From Pomphorhynchus laevis (lineage: Eukaryota; Acanthocephala; Palaeacanthocephala; Echinorhynchida; Pomphorhynchidae), in contig WNNJ02001660.1 of NCBI GenBank assembly GCA_012934845.2, positions 62,001 through 126,000 of the forward strand: a DNA stretch of 64,000 nucleotides, written 5' to 3'. Each line of letters opens with the position of its first letter. Position 1 is the stretch's first letter. The position numbers and the translations under genes are program-made. Under the pieces are notes generated by a model, which did not search any database, was not told where the DNA came from, and saw nothing but the letters and a program-made list of their open reading frames with translations. Below, piece by piece: positions 54,427 to 64,000 of the stretch.

Positions 54427-54990
54427 GATCCCATTATTTTAATTAATAATTATTGAAAAATTGGTCAATTTAAAATATTGATAATTTTAATCAACAAATT
54501 TGAAATTATCACGATAATTTTAGATTTTATAATTATATATTAATATAAAATAGTACATATATTATTATAATAATTTATACATTAGTATATAATGATATTA
54601 TATATCATGATAATTTTATATTATATTTATAATAATGTAGAGATTTATTAAGACCACTTTGACTTTCGGCTTGGGTCAAACAAACATGGAAAAACAGATT
54701 TCAAATAAATTAGAAAATTTGAAAAAATGCAGGAAAAAAATTCAAAATAGTTGATTGATTAATATCAACTCACAGTAATCAAGTTTAGGTTATGGATATG
54801 TTAATCTTTTAATACCACTAAGTGATAATTTCGATAAATAGACACATGTAAAAAGTGATAAAGAGATCGACAACATTCAGAACAGTAAATACAAGTATAT
54901 TATTTACTACTTACTATTTATATTTTACACAGTTTTGAACAAATTCATATTCTATAAAGCTTAAAAATAAGTCAGCTTAAAAATAAGTCA
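54427..54990. other. AT-rich stretch without genes
   Basis: Simple AT sequence. The last ~45 bases hold a minus-strand PLE scrap (rc of ..TTTTAAGCTTTATAGAATATGAA) present twice. Confidence 0.5.
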
Positions 54991-55920
54991 GTATATTATT
55001 TACTTTTTATCCATAAAAAGTTTTCTATTTAAATTTTAAATTTAATTTTACTAATATTTTGGTTTATTTGATTTTGTCATTGTTTAAAAATGTTAATTTT
55101 TGTTTAATTTTATCTTTATAGTATCCCAGTTTAAAATATTCAATTATTTAAATGATTTTGAAGAAAATCGATATTACACTCTTGAACGTCTGGTTAAAAT
55201 GTAAAACTTTTTTAATTTCTAAAAGGTTTATTATTCTAAAAGTACCAACCGAATCTTTAATCAAGTTAGATTTAAATTGTTTAATGTCAAATCTTCATTT
55301 TTAATATAATTTTTTAGATGTATATATTTTTTGAAACGGAATGAGACATTCTGGGGGAATAATTATTTTTGTATCTAAATGCCATTCCCAGAAAAAAAAA
55401 TTGAATATTTCGTCGATATTTCGAAGAAAATTTATAAGTCTTCTAGCAAATTACAATACTTCTTGATAATGTCCGCGGTTAGCGAACGAAATATCGAAGA
55501 AATATTCAATTTCTTTTTTCTGGGAATGGCATTTAGATACAAAAATAATTATTCCCCCAGAATGTCTCATTCCGTTTCAAAAAATATATAAATCTACAAA
55601 ATAATATTAAAAATGAAGATTTGACATTAAACAATTTAAATCTAACTTGATTAAAGATTCGTTTAATACTTTTAGAATAATAAACCTTTTAGAAATTAAA
55701 AAAGTTTTACATTTTAACTAGACATTTCAGAGTGTAATATCGATTTTCTTCAAAATCATTTAAATAATTGAATATTTTAAACTGGGATACTATAAAGATA
55801 AAATTAAACAAAAATTAACATTTTTAAACAATGGCAAAATCAAATAAACCAAAATATCAGTAAAATTAAATTTAAACTTTTAAGAGGAAACGTTTTATGG
55901 ATAAAAAGTAAATAATATAC
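54991..55920. repeat. 930-bp palindrome built from PLE 3' sequence
   Basis: Left arm 54991-~55427 and right arm ~55488-55920 are near-perfect inverted copies. Outside the centre they correspond to the PLE C-terminal coding region (right arm, +: ..CTTCAAAATCATTTAAATAA.., ..CTTTTAAGAGGAAACG..). The middle 206 bp is a MITE. A partial extra copy of the outer part lies at 56905-57000. Confidence 0.8.
55353..55558. mobile_element. Palindromic MITE with Merlin-like ends
   Basis: The ends are GGGGGAATAATTATTTTTG and its complement; inverted arms of about 75 bp (…AAATGCCATTCCCAG…, GAATATTTCGTCGATATTTC) surround a ~60-base loop with GTCCGCGGTTAGCGAACG. The first 11 bases match the GGGGGAATAAT at the Merlin right junction (54413). 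The 70-codon ORF across it is an artefact of the palindrome. A partial second copy is at 56243-56390. Confidence 0.7.
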
Positions 55921-55958
55921 TTTACTTATGTGGGAGGTAATACTCCCACATAAGTAAA
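55921..55958. repeat. Perfect 16-bp-arm hairpin
   Basis: TTTACTTATGTGGGAG and its exact complement around GTAATA, at a PLE fragment junction; GGGAGGTAATA then recurs 70 bp on at the next fragment. Confidence 0.85.
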
Positions 55959-56011
55959 TATATACTTTATATATTTATATATAAAGTATATATATACTCA
56001 TATATACTTTA

Positions 56012-56218
56012 CTTAATATGGGAGGTAATAGTAGCCCAATTATAGCTGACTTGTTTTTAAGCTTTATAGAATATGAATTTGTTCATAACTGTGTAAAAAC
56101 TAAATCTAAACAATATAAATATATGAAATATATGTTTCGATACATTGATGATATATGTGTATATGTGTATCTAATTGTAATAGATTTTATTCAATTAGAA
56201 ATGGTAAATAGTAAATAA
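56012..56218 (+). mobile_element. PLE RT fragment (motifs B and C)
   Basis: MGGNSSPIIADLFLSFIEYE through FRYIDDICV is nearly identical to the full element, then diverges. Too similar to be ancient; a short recent copy inserted among older pieces. Confidence 0.8.
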
Positions 56219-56242
56219 TATACTTGTATTTACTGTATTTAC

Positions 56243-56390
56243 TGAATATTTCGTTGATATTTCGAAGAAAATTTATAAGTGTTCTAGCAAATTACAATAC
56301 TTCTTGATAATGTCCGCGGTTAGCGAACGAAATATCGAAGAAATATTCAATTTCTTTTTCCTGGGAATGGCATTTAGATACAAAAATAAG
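56243..56390. mobile_element. Partial second copy of the palindromic MITE
   Basis: Loop plus right arm of the 55353-55558 MITE (GATAATGTCCGCGGTTAGCG ... CTGGGAATGGCATTTAGATA), without the GGGGG end. Confidence 0.75.
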
Positions 56391-56999
56391 TATATATTTT
56401 TTGATTGTATTTTTATAGTAGCCTAATTTCAGATAAGAATATGAGATTTCAAGTATTTGATAAGATTATTTAATTCTTTTATCTAAGTTAGTATCTTATT
56501 ATAACAATTATTTACAATTTATCAATAAAAATTATTTAGATAAAATAAAAATTATTTATTAGCATTATCTTTATATTATTTCTTCAAAAAAATACATCTT
56601 GTTATTTCTTTAATCTTCTTTATTTTCATTTTTGTTTTCAGCTTTCATAACTGAGTGTAGATAACGCACTATTTACGTCAAAATTTGATGATGCTCTTTG
56701 TTTAAAAATAAATTTATCGAAGAAAATTGTACTCCTCACAACTGGATTGAAGTCGTGGTGCTGACACGACTTTTTTTAATTTTTCTTTGATAAAAAAGTT
56801 TATCGAAGAAAAATCAAAAAAAAATATTTCTAACTTTTTGTTAAAAAAGGTAAAAATGACATAATTTACTAATGGCATTACAATCCTGATTGTATGTCTA
56901 GTTAAAGTGTAAAACTTTCTTAATCTCTAAAAATTTATTATTCTAAAAGTACCAAACGAATCTTTTACCATGTTAGATATAAACAGTTGTAGATTTGTA

Positions 57000-57725
57000 G
57001 CTGGATACTGATTGATAGATAACCATTCTTCAACCTAACATAGCAGAGGGAGAAATTTGATTATCAAGTTTCTTATCCAAATACAAAGTACATTATTCAT
57101 TATCTATCCATAAAAATTTTCCGCTAAACTGTTTAAATTCATTTTGAATGATATTTTGTTGATATAATTTACGAATTTAAAATCATTTTGAAGAATACCA
57201 ATATCGTTACAAATTGTTGCAATTCTTAAAATTTCATTATTTAATGTATTATATTTTATATTATATGGTATGCATGAATGATCATGCAAAAATATGTTTC
57301 TTGTAAATTTAAATATGTCATCTTTACGATATAAATTAATAGTAGTTTTAGTTGATGTTAATTTAATGTTCATATTTAGATATACACCTTCTTTATCATC
57401 AATATTGGTTTTATTAAGAATAAGGCTTTCTGGATAAATTTGTTCGCTTATTGAATAAACATTATTAGAGTTAAATACACATATATCATCAATATGTCGA
57501 AACATATATTTTATATCTTTGTAATTTAAATTTAGTTTTTACACATATATTCTATAAAGCCTAAAAACAAGTCAGCTATAATTGGGCTACTATTAACTCC
57601 CATTGGAACACCTTCTATTTGTCTAAATATAGATGTCCCTACTTTTAAATAATTTTGATTTATCAAAATATTTAAGGCTTCAACTGATCTAGTTGTACAA
57701 AGTTTGTCTTTAAGCTGAACCAAAT
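57000..57725 (-). mobile_element. PLE fragment, RT motifs B to C-terminus and pseudo-LTR start
   Basis: Minus strand: GTSIFRQIEGVPMGVNSSPI (57532-57723), then FRHIDDICVFNSNN through NIKLTSTKTTINLYRKDD and NKISFKMNLNSLAENF (57104-57505), and pseudo-LTR scraps at 57000-57090. It preserves the RT-to-thumb reading as one frame. A damaged copy of intermediate age (YIDD changed to HIDD). Confidence 0.85.
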
Positions 57726-58716
57726 TGTTGAAAAAGTGGGAAGTAGCACAAAGTAAAATAACGAAGGGTTAAGTCGAAAAAAATTTCCCGATGATTTTAT
57801 CTGCGATTTGCATTTATTTTCAGGATGAGATTGAAATACTATTTAATGTGACCAATATACTGATATATTAAACCAATATACTAATGGTTTAAGCTTATTA
57901 CTTAATGTTGGTAAAGTCTACACTTTTTATGAATCTATTAATTAATCTTTTAATTCAATTTTATCCGTTTATCTATATTTACTTGCTGGTTTAATTTTTG
58001 TTAGATTAATGTTATTCTATGAACAGATTCATATTCTATAAAGCTTAAAAATAAGTACTCACCTGCAGATGAAACAGAGAACTCCCGGGTTCCCTATTTA
58101 CCCCCGTCTCATCATTTACATACCCTATATTCATTTGAACGTTGTATTAGATATCGTAATTATTATAAAATTTCATTTTTGACTTTTTTATTTATTCATA
58201 AATTAATTCGTAAATAATGTGGACAAAATTCAAATTAATTATTATAACAAATTGTAGTTATTTTGGATCATTTAAATGTGTTTTATGTTTAGATTACCCT
58301 TCAATTTATACAATGACGTTTTAGCAAACGAAATATGAAATAAATAAGAAAAGGGATCATAATAAATTAAATTTTACATAATTTAAACTTTTAATTTAAA
58401 TGATATCAAATTTAATTTATTCCCTATAAATTTAAAGAATGAACGAAAAATAAAGCAATTTAAAATGAACTCATTTAATATTTTAAAGGCTAACCGAATT
58501 TGATTAAATAATTTATATCATTGAAAATATTTCATCTCAGATTAAAATTGAATTAAGAGAATATTAAAAGTATTAATTATATATTAAGTATAAAATATTA
58601 AAGATTCATATAGTTTTATAACATTAGAAGAAAATAACAATTATAAAATTACAAAATTAATAATAATATTAATAATAATATCATAATAAAAAAAATTAAA
58701 GAATTATCAAAGGAAA
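57726..58716. other. AT-rich stretch with PLE scraps
   Basis: 57905-58055 (-) has small PLE pieces (ACCAGCAAGTAAATATAGAT and the ATAGAATATGAATCTG box). 58060-58150 is less AT-rich (CTCCCGGGTTCCCTATTTAC) but unrecognised. The remainder is low complexity. Confidence 0.45.
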
Positions 58717-59217
58717 GAGGATTTTTTGATATTCCGCTAATTTCTGTTAGCGTCTTCAGAAAATTATAATTGTAATGTTCTGAAGATGCAAACAGAGGCT
58801 AGCGGGAATAAAATATTAATTAAATATCAATTAAATATTCTAAATAGATGATAATGATCCATTATTGATAAATAATTATTGGAGCTGGATCAAAGAATTG
58901 AGGAAATTATTTTTGATATTTCGCTAACTACTTCTGTTAGCATCTTTAGAAAATTACCTGAAGGTAATTTTCTAAAGTGATTTTCTGAATATGCTAACAG
59001 AAGTTAGCGAAATATAAAAAAATATCAAACTTTATCAAAAAATGCAGTTGCAATATAATTCTACGTAATTTCTAAAGATGTCAAATCATTTAATTAGATG
59101 TCTAATCAGTTAATCAGAAAATTTTCTGAAGATGCTAACAGATATATTTAATATCATTTATATCATTTATGTATAAAAAATGCAAGATTTGAAAATTGTT
59201 TAGAATTTAATAGTCAA

Positions 59218-59795
59218 ATCTGCTAACTGAGTTAGCATTTAATATAGTTTTAGAAATTATAAAATAATAATAGTGCTAAATCAAAATTTAAAATTAAATA
59301 ATAAATAATAAATAATCTTATATAACATTTCATAATTTATGTGAAGTTAAAATTAAAAAGTGAAATTTTAACTAAAAGTCAATTTATTTAAATTAGTATT
59401 ACGACTCATCCTCATACATACTCATACTGTACTCATACTCTCGTATTTTAGATTTTTATAAATTAAAAAATGATGCTAATAAAAATTTAAATAATTAAAT
59501 AATAAATTATCATAAAAATAAACTGTTAAAAAATAAAAAATAATAAGTACTATCGCATTTTATATTATTTATAAATTAAAAATAATGCTTAATAAAATTT
59601 AAATAATTAAATAATAAATAAGTCAGTATTTATTATTAATGATCATTATACTGGATTTATATAAAATAAAGGATTTGAAATTTGTGTATAATTAAATAAT
59701 AAAATCAGTTAATTGAGTCTACATATTTAATAAAACTACAAATCAAAATTTAAAAATTAAATAATAATTATAAATAATAAATAATTGTCTATAAT
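59218..59795 (-). repeat. PLE pseudo-LTR scraps
   Basis: Inverted pieces of the T-rich half (CTAACTGAGTTAGCATT at 59220; AATCAGTTAATTGAGTCTAC at 59700; AAATTAAAAATAATGCTTAA at 59575) lie between the palindromes. A CTCATACTGTACTCATACTC simple patch is at 59412-59450. Confidence 0.5.
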
Positions 59796-60239
59796 TATGA
59801 AGCTGGATCAAAGAAAATAGAAATTATTTTTGATATTTCGCTAACTTCTGATAGCATCTTCAGAAAATTTTCTGAAGATGCTGACAGAAGTTAGCGAAAT
59901 ATTCAAAATTCTTCTATTCTATGATCCAGCTCCAATAATTAGAAATGATCTTCATTTAATTCAAATAATAAAAGCACTAATACCAACACATATTAAACAT
60001 ATTTATTGAGCAGCAAAGCATCTAATACAACAAAAATTTGAGATAAGGATAGTGAGAAAACTGGACCTGATTGAGATAAACCGATGTGATTTTCGAATTT
60101 AACTAGAAAATTACAATTTAATTTTATGAAGAGTAAATTTCTGAAGATGCTAACAGAAGTTAGCAAACTATCGAAAATAATATCCTCTCGTATATGATCC
60201 AGCTACAATAATTATTTATCAGTAATAGATCATTATTAA

Positions 60240-60460
60240 TTATTTAAAATAATTGTCTATTATTTAATTTATATCAAGTTGAAATTTAGAAATGAAATTT
60301 AAAATAAAAGTCAATTTTTATGAATTGGCTAATAAATAAGGGCGATTCACCAGAATAAGGATTAGAGATCAACCAGGTTTCGGCACTTATTCCTCTACCT
60401 AACATAACAGCGGAACTGAATACATTCTAATGACGTATTTCCTCTTAAATACGTCATTAG
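60240..60460 (-). repeat. PLE pseudo-LTR remnant
   Basis: On the minus strand it reads AGAGGAATAAGTGCCGAAAC, CTGGTTGATCTCTAATCC and TTATTAGCCAATTCAT, in the same order as the pseudo-LTR of the full element. It lies between two foldback copies. Confidence 0.7.
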
Positions 60461-61118
60461 CAGAAAAATACAAATAATTTTTTTATTGTCAATAAGAGTT
60501 TATTTGTTAAGCTTTCATTAGCTGATCTACAAATGCGATTTCGATTTCGATTTGGAAATTACAAAACAGAAGGACAATACACGCGTGATTACAAAAGATT
60601 ACTAGACCTGATTGAGACAAACCGATGTGATTTTCGAATTTAACTAGAAAATTACAATTTAATTTTATGAAGAGTAAATTTCTGAAGATACTAACAGAAA
60701 TAAGCGTAATATTAAAAATGCTTTTATTTTCTTCCTTCTAGCTCCAACAATTCTTTATCAATAATGGATCATCATCAGCTATTAAAAATAATTAATTTTG
60801 TTATTACAAGTCGTTTTTCGAAATTTCTATAACAATAAAGGATTTTATTTAATTAAAATATAAGGAATCTGAATTTTAAACATATTGTTTGTATTTTTAA
60901 AGTACTGAAATAATAATTTTGGCCAATTGTATAAAATATTGTATACACTGTAACGTTTAATGTTACGAAAAATTGATTAAGTCAGAGATAAGCTTTGATA
61001 TGAATTGAGTAATAAATTAATAATATTTATTATGAAATAAATTTCTGAATTTTTAAAATGCACCTAAATCCTTTTACATTTATTAATTTCAAAGTGTATT
61101 TGCTTAGTTTAAATCAAT

Positions 61119-61473
61119 ATGGTATCGTTTACATCAGTTTCAACTGTTGACACTTGGATGACAATGCTTTGTCTGATTTTGAACGAATACATTAACAGAT
61201 TAAACCACATCGATCCGACATGTTTCACGCATGCAGCCAATTATAATCAATTAACCCTCTATAGCGTTTATGTGCTATAATATTACACCAACAGTCTTTG
61301 ATCTTTTTGTACAGCTTGTATCCGTTTGTAGCAGCACTGTTTTCGTAATTTCCGTTTTTCTGATTGCTTTCTCTCTTTATGTAAACAACCGCAACAGCGT
61401 ACGATCCATAACCGATGAATTAGAAGATAATGCAAGCATTTTAGCACCGTCTGCTGAAATGGCGAATCCATAA
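61119..61473 (+). CDS. Candidate small single-pass membrane protein, two frames
   Basis: An ORF at 61119-61280 (53 aa, MVSFTSVSTVDTWMTMLCLI ...) and an overlapping one at 61270-61473 (67 aa) in the next frame sit in an island of better base composition. The second has one clear hydrophobic segment (VCSSTVFVISVFLIAFSLYV, about residues 19-38) followed by a polar, acidic tail (NNRNSVRSITDELEDNASIL). Together they could be the ectodomain, membrane helix and tail of one small protein broken by a frameshift, or an intron I cannot place. The topology is reminiscent of small channel-accessory proteins, but there is no recognisable family motif. Confidence 0.35.
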
Positions 61474-61479
61474 TAAAGT

Positions 61480-62982
61480 TTAAGAAAGAGCAATGCTTTA
61501 TCCCACGATCTGCTAATAGCCTTTAAGTTACATTTATTTGAGAAATTTGAACGCTTTGCGGTAAAACATTTTTAAATCTTAGCATAAGCAAAGAACTAGC
61601 TTTTTGTACAAAGATGTAAAAGAAAAAAATTACTTCATATAAATTTACTAAATATTTATAACACTAGCCTACATTATATAATGTGGGCTCGTGTTTGTTT
61701 CAAGGTGTTAAAGGAGCAATTAAATAGCATTAATAACACCTATTTACATGCCTTACTAGTAATTGAAAATAATAAAGTCATAAATAAATATGAATAAATA
61801 AACAATATGTATAAACAAATAATTGTTTATTCATAAACAAATAAATATGAATTTAACACCTAATACTAAATTAACTTACAGATTTCTGAACTAAAATCTA
61901 AATCTAAAAATTAGATTTTTGTAATTTTTAATTAATTTTCTTTAGTTTTATAAGTTGTGTATGGCATTTACAATTTGTAAATACGATTCGGATAATATTC
62001 AAATACATAAGGAACTATAACTTTTATGTCAATATAGGCTTAAAAGTTATAAATTTACATGTTGACTTCGTTTTTGTTAATTAAATTAATTCAAGAACGA
62101 TAAAATAAAGTGACTTACTTCAGGAATAACTTCACATAACTTATCAATCATTTTATAATCAATGTTAATGTAGATAGATGATCAATTAACCATGTGATAA
62201 AATTAAAGATTAAAGAAATAATAAAATTGTAAATTGTTTTCCAGTTATTTTTTTCAGTTGTAAATTTAAATAAAACAAATAACAAATTGTACAAATAAAT
62301 TGTACATAAATTGTAATAAAATGTATTTTTGCTTATAAAAGTTTATGCTACAGAAATTAATTAAAACAAAAATTAAGCCTTCAATTTTGATTGGTCATTC
62401 ACTTTGTTTCTTATTGCCATTTTCTTTTGCTATCAGTCACATAAATCAATCATTATTTAGTACAGCTAGAAATCCAGCCATTAGCATTGCCCTTTTTCGT
62501 TGAGAATGTTGTAGACAAGACAATTTTTTAAAATGTTAACATTAATGTATATACTTTCACCTTCAAGTTTACTGATGTACATGCGCATCCTGCTCAGTTT
62601 CTACAGACAGTTTGCAAAGAAATAAATTATTAACTTTTAAAAGTCAATCATGCATTTACTGCACAAGGATCACCGTAGAATTCATATAGCCCCTGTATTG
62701 TAGAAATTATTATTATTCTCAAATCATGAAAATAACCATCACTCTAAAGAATATACTAAAAATGACAGTTAAAAATAACGACAAATGATAAAAGTTATAT
62801 TTATGCGATGATAACAAATAAACATCTGAACGGCACTTTCTGCAAAATTTGCGTAAAAATCATCATTAAAACAATCCATTAATTTTTGACTATTTTCGAT
62901 GATTTTTTATCATCTGCAATCTTTATACTTTATCCGTCAATGAAATAAAACGCTGATTTATATATAATGAACAGTGACGTTC
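61480..62982. other. AT-rich stretch, one possible first exon
   Basis: Apart from the candidate at 62119-62151 nothing gene-like or repetitive is recognised; an AAATAAATATGAATAAATAA simple patch is at 61780-61855. Confidence 0.45.
62119..62151 (-). CDS. Possible first coding exon (11 codons)
   Basis: Minus strand ATG followed by IDKLCEVIPE and an excellent donor GAA|GTAAGT, phase 0. It lies upstream of the large minus-strand gene, but the acceptor of the 43.7-kb exon as chosen does not take phase 0, so intermediate exons or another gene would be needed. Short, so chance is a serious alternative. Confidence 0.3.
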
Positions 62983-64000
62983 ATAATGGATAAAAAGGGT
63001 ATAAAGGTTGAATCAGATAATAAAACAATACCTATATTATATTGGAATCCAAAATTACAAAAAAATCTAATAAAACCTAGGTTCATATGTAGTGCGTTTA
63101 AATGTACATTAAAACCGTTTTCTGTCTATATGAATAAAATACTTAAAGCAATTAAAAATATTGAGGGGCAATTGAAATTAATACTGGAATAAAACACTAT
63201 TTCAGTATTAATTCTACAAAAGAATTTTTAGAACAGACAAAAGGAATAAATTTTCAGAATATAAATACGTACGATTTTAGTACGCTTTATACAAATCTAG
63301 ATTTAGTAGATATTAAAGAAGCGTTAGTAAAATTAATTAATCTTATATTCGGAAAAGATATACATATATATGTTGTAATAATTATAACGCCTATCTAACA
63401 AAAATTAAACCATCAAGTAAATATAAATATATGGATAAAATTGAATTAAAAAAATCTTAAAATATTTTGATAAATCAAAATTATTTAAAAGTAGGGACAT
63501 CTATATTTAGACAAGTAAAATGTGTTCCAATGGGTGGTAATAGTAGCCCAATTATAGCTGACTTGTTTTTAAGCTTTATAGAATATGAATTTGTTCATAA
63601 CTGTGTAAAAACTAAATCTAAACAATATAAATATATGAAATATATGTTTCGATACATTGATGATATATGTGTATTTAATTATAATAATTTTTATTTAATT
63701 AGTGAGCACATTTATCCAGAAAGCCCTATTCTTAACAAAACCAATATTAATGATAAAGAAGGTGTATATCTCGATACAAACATTAAATTAATATTTACTA
63801 AAACTACTATTAATTTATATCGTAAAGATGACATATTTAAATTTACAAGAAACATATTTTTGCATGAGCATTCATGCATACCATAAAATATAAAATATAA
63901 TACATTAAATAATGAAATTTTAAGAATTGCAACAATATGTAATGATATTGTCTTTCTTCAAAATCATTTAAATAATTTAATAGATACATATTTTAAACTA
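62983..64000 (+). mobile_element. PLE copy, 5'-truncated, running off the window
   Basis: Homology to the full element starts abruptly at ATAATGGATAAAAAGGGTAT and runs through YWNPKLQKN, FSTLYTNLDLVD, GGNSSPIIADLF, FRYIDDICVFNYNN and on past the thumb to the window end. It is very similar to the 45.6-49.6 kb copy. A short internal deletion and several frame breaks affect the 5' half, while 63467-63886 reads as one frame from before motif B into the thumb (SIFRQVKCVPMGGNSSP, with Cys for Gly). Confidence 0.85.

Larger units (their letters stand above)
58717..60785. repeat. Cluster of palindromic (fo1dback) elements, GCTGGATCA family
   Basis: Five copies at 58717-58805, 58846-59030, 59805-59945, 60061-60240 and 60605-60785. 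The core is TTTCGCTAACTTCTGTTAGC-ATCTTCAG-AAAATTTT followed by its complement, with outer GGAGCTGGATCAAAG and ATAATTATT, and in the best copies GATCCATTATTGATAA further out. The copy at 59805-59945 is close to a perfect palindrome. The last two copies also share about 90 bp of non-palindromic flank (GACCTGATTGAGAxAAACCG). No protein is encoded; a non-autonomous DNA element is likely, without known partner. Confidence 0.75.

Noticed and set aside
55379-55591. 70-codon ORF
   Set aside because: Runs across the arms and loop of the palindromic MITE; both strands read similarly.

Overview
The window is very AT-rich, intron-rich animal nuclear DNA. Coding exons have conventional GT/AG splice sites with matching phases, and introns range from 51 bp to more than 11 kb. 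Most of the rest is retroelement and foldback-repeat debris. There is no sign of bacterial operons, CRISPR, rRNA or tRNA. The RTE-type LINE at 31.3-32.5 kb resembles those common in nematodes, and Naiad-type Penelope elements and Merlin transposons are known from several invertebrate phyla. I read the host as an AT-rich invertebrate, possibly a nematode, without certainty.

Two host genes could be assembled from splice-phase logic. On the + strand, six exons (2043-19358) encode the C-terminal part of a protein with two PH domains (AFAP1-like at best), interrupted by an 11.4-kb intron full of old elements. On the - strand, six phase-compatible exons (43731 down to 20669) encode about 767 residues of an unrecognised, charged, probably intracellular protein. 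The two genes converge tail to tail around 19.4-20.7 kb. Weaker gene candidates are a - strand exon at 310-684, a small membrane-protein-like pair of ORFs at 61.1-61.5 kb, and a short first exon at 62.1 kb.

The richest part is 38-64 kb. It holds a nearly complete Penelope-like element of the N-terminal-endonuclease (Naiad) type at 45579-49574: GIY-YIG nuclease, CxC linker, then reverse transcriptase, between 463-468 bp pseudo-LTRs that are almost identical, so the insertion is young. Older, rearranged, tandem and inverted pieces of the same family lie at 38.7-41.6, 55.0-58.1 and 63.0-64.0 kb, and solo pseudo-LTR pieces are scattered elsewhere. A broken Merlin DNA transposon (53.2-54.4 kb) has a matching palindromic MITE 1 kb away, inserted at the centre of a 930-bp PLE palindrome. 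A second palindromic repeat family fills 58.7-60.8 kb.

The most unexpected signals are RNA-structural. A hammerhead ribozyme core sits at the tip of a 46-bp foldback at 37.74-37.90 kb (- strand), with a degenerate copy in the same tandem array and a half copy at 5.6 kb. A GAAAC...GUC-bounded hairpin keeps its pairing while changing its sequence between a 360-bp satellite (28.3-29.5 kb) and a separate site at 30.2 kb. Near-perfect snap-back hairpins occur repeatedly at element junctions.
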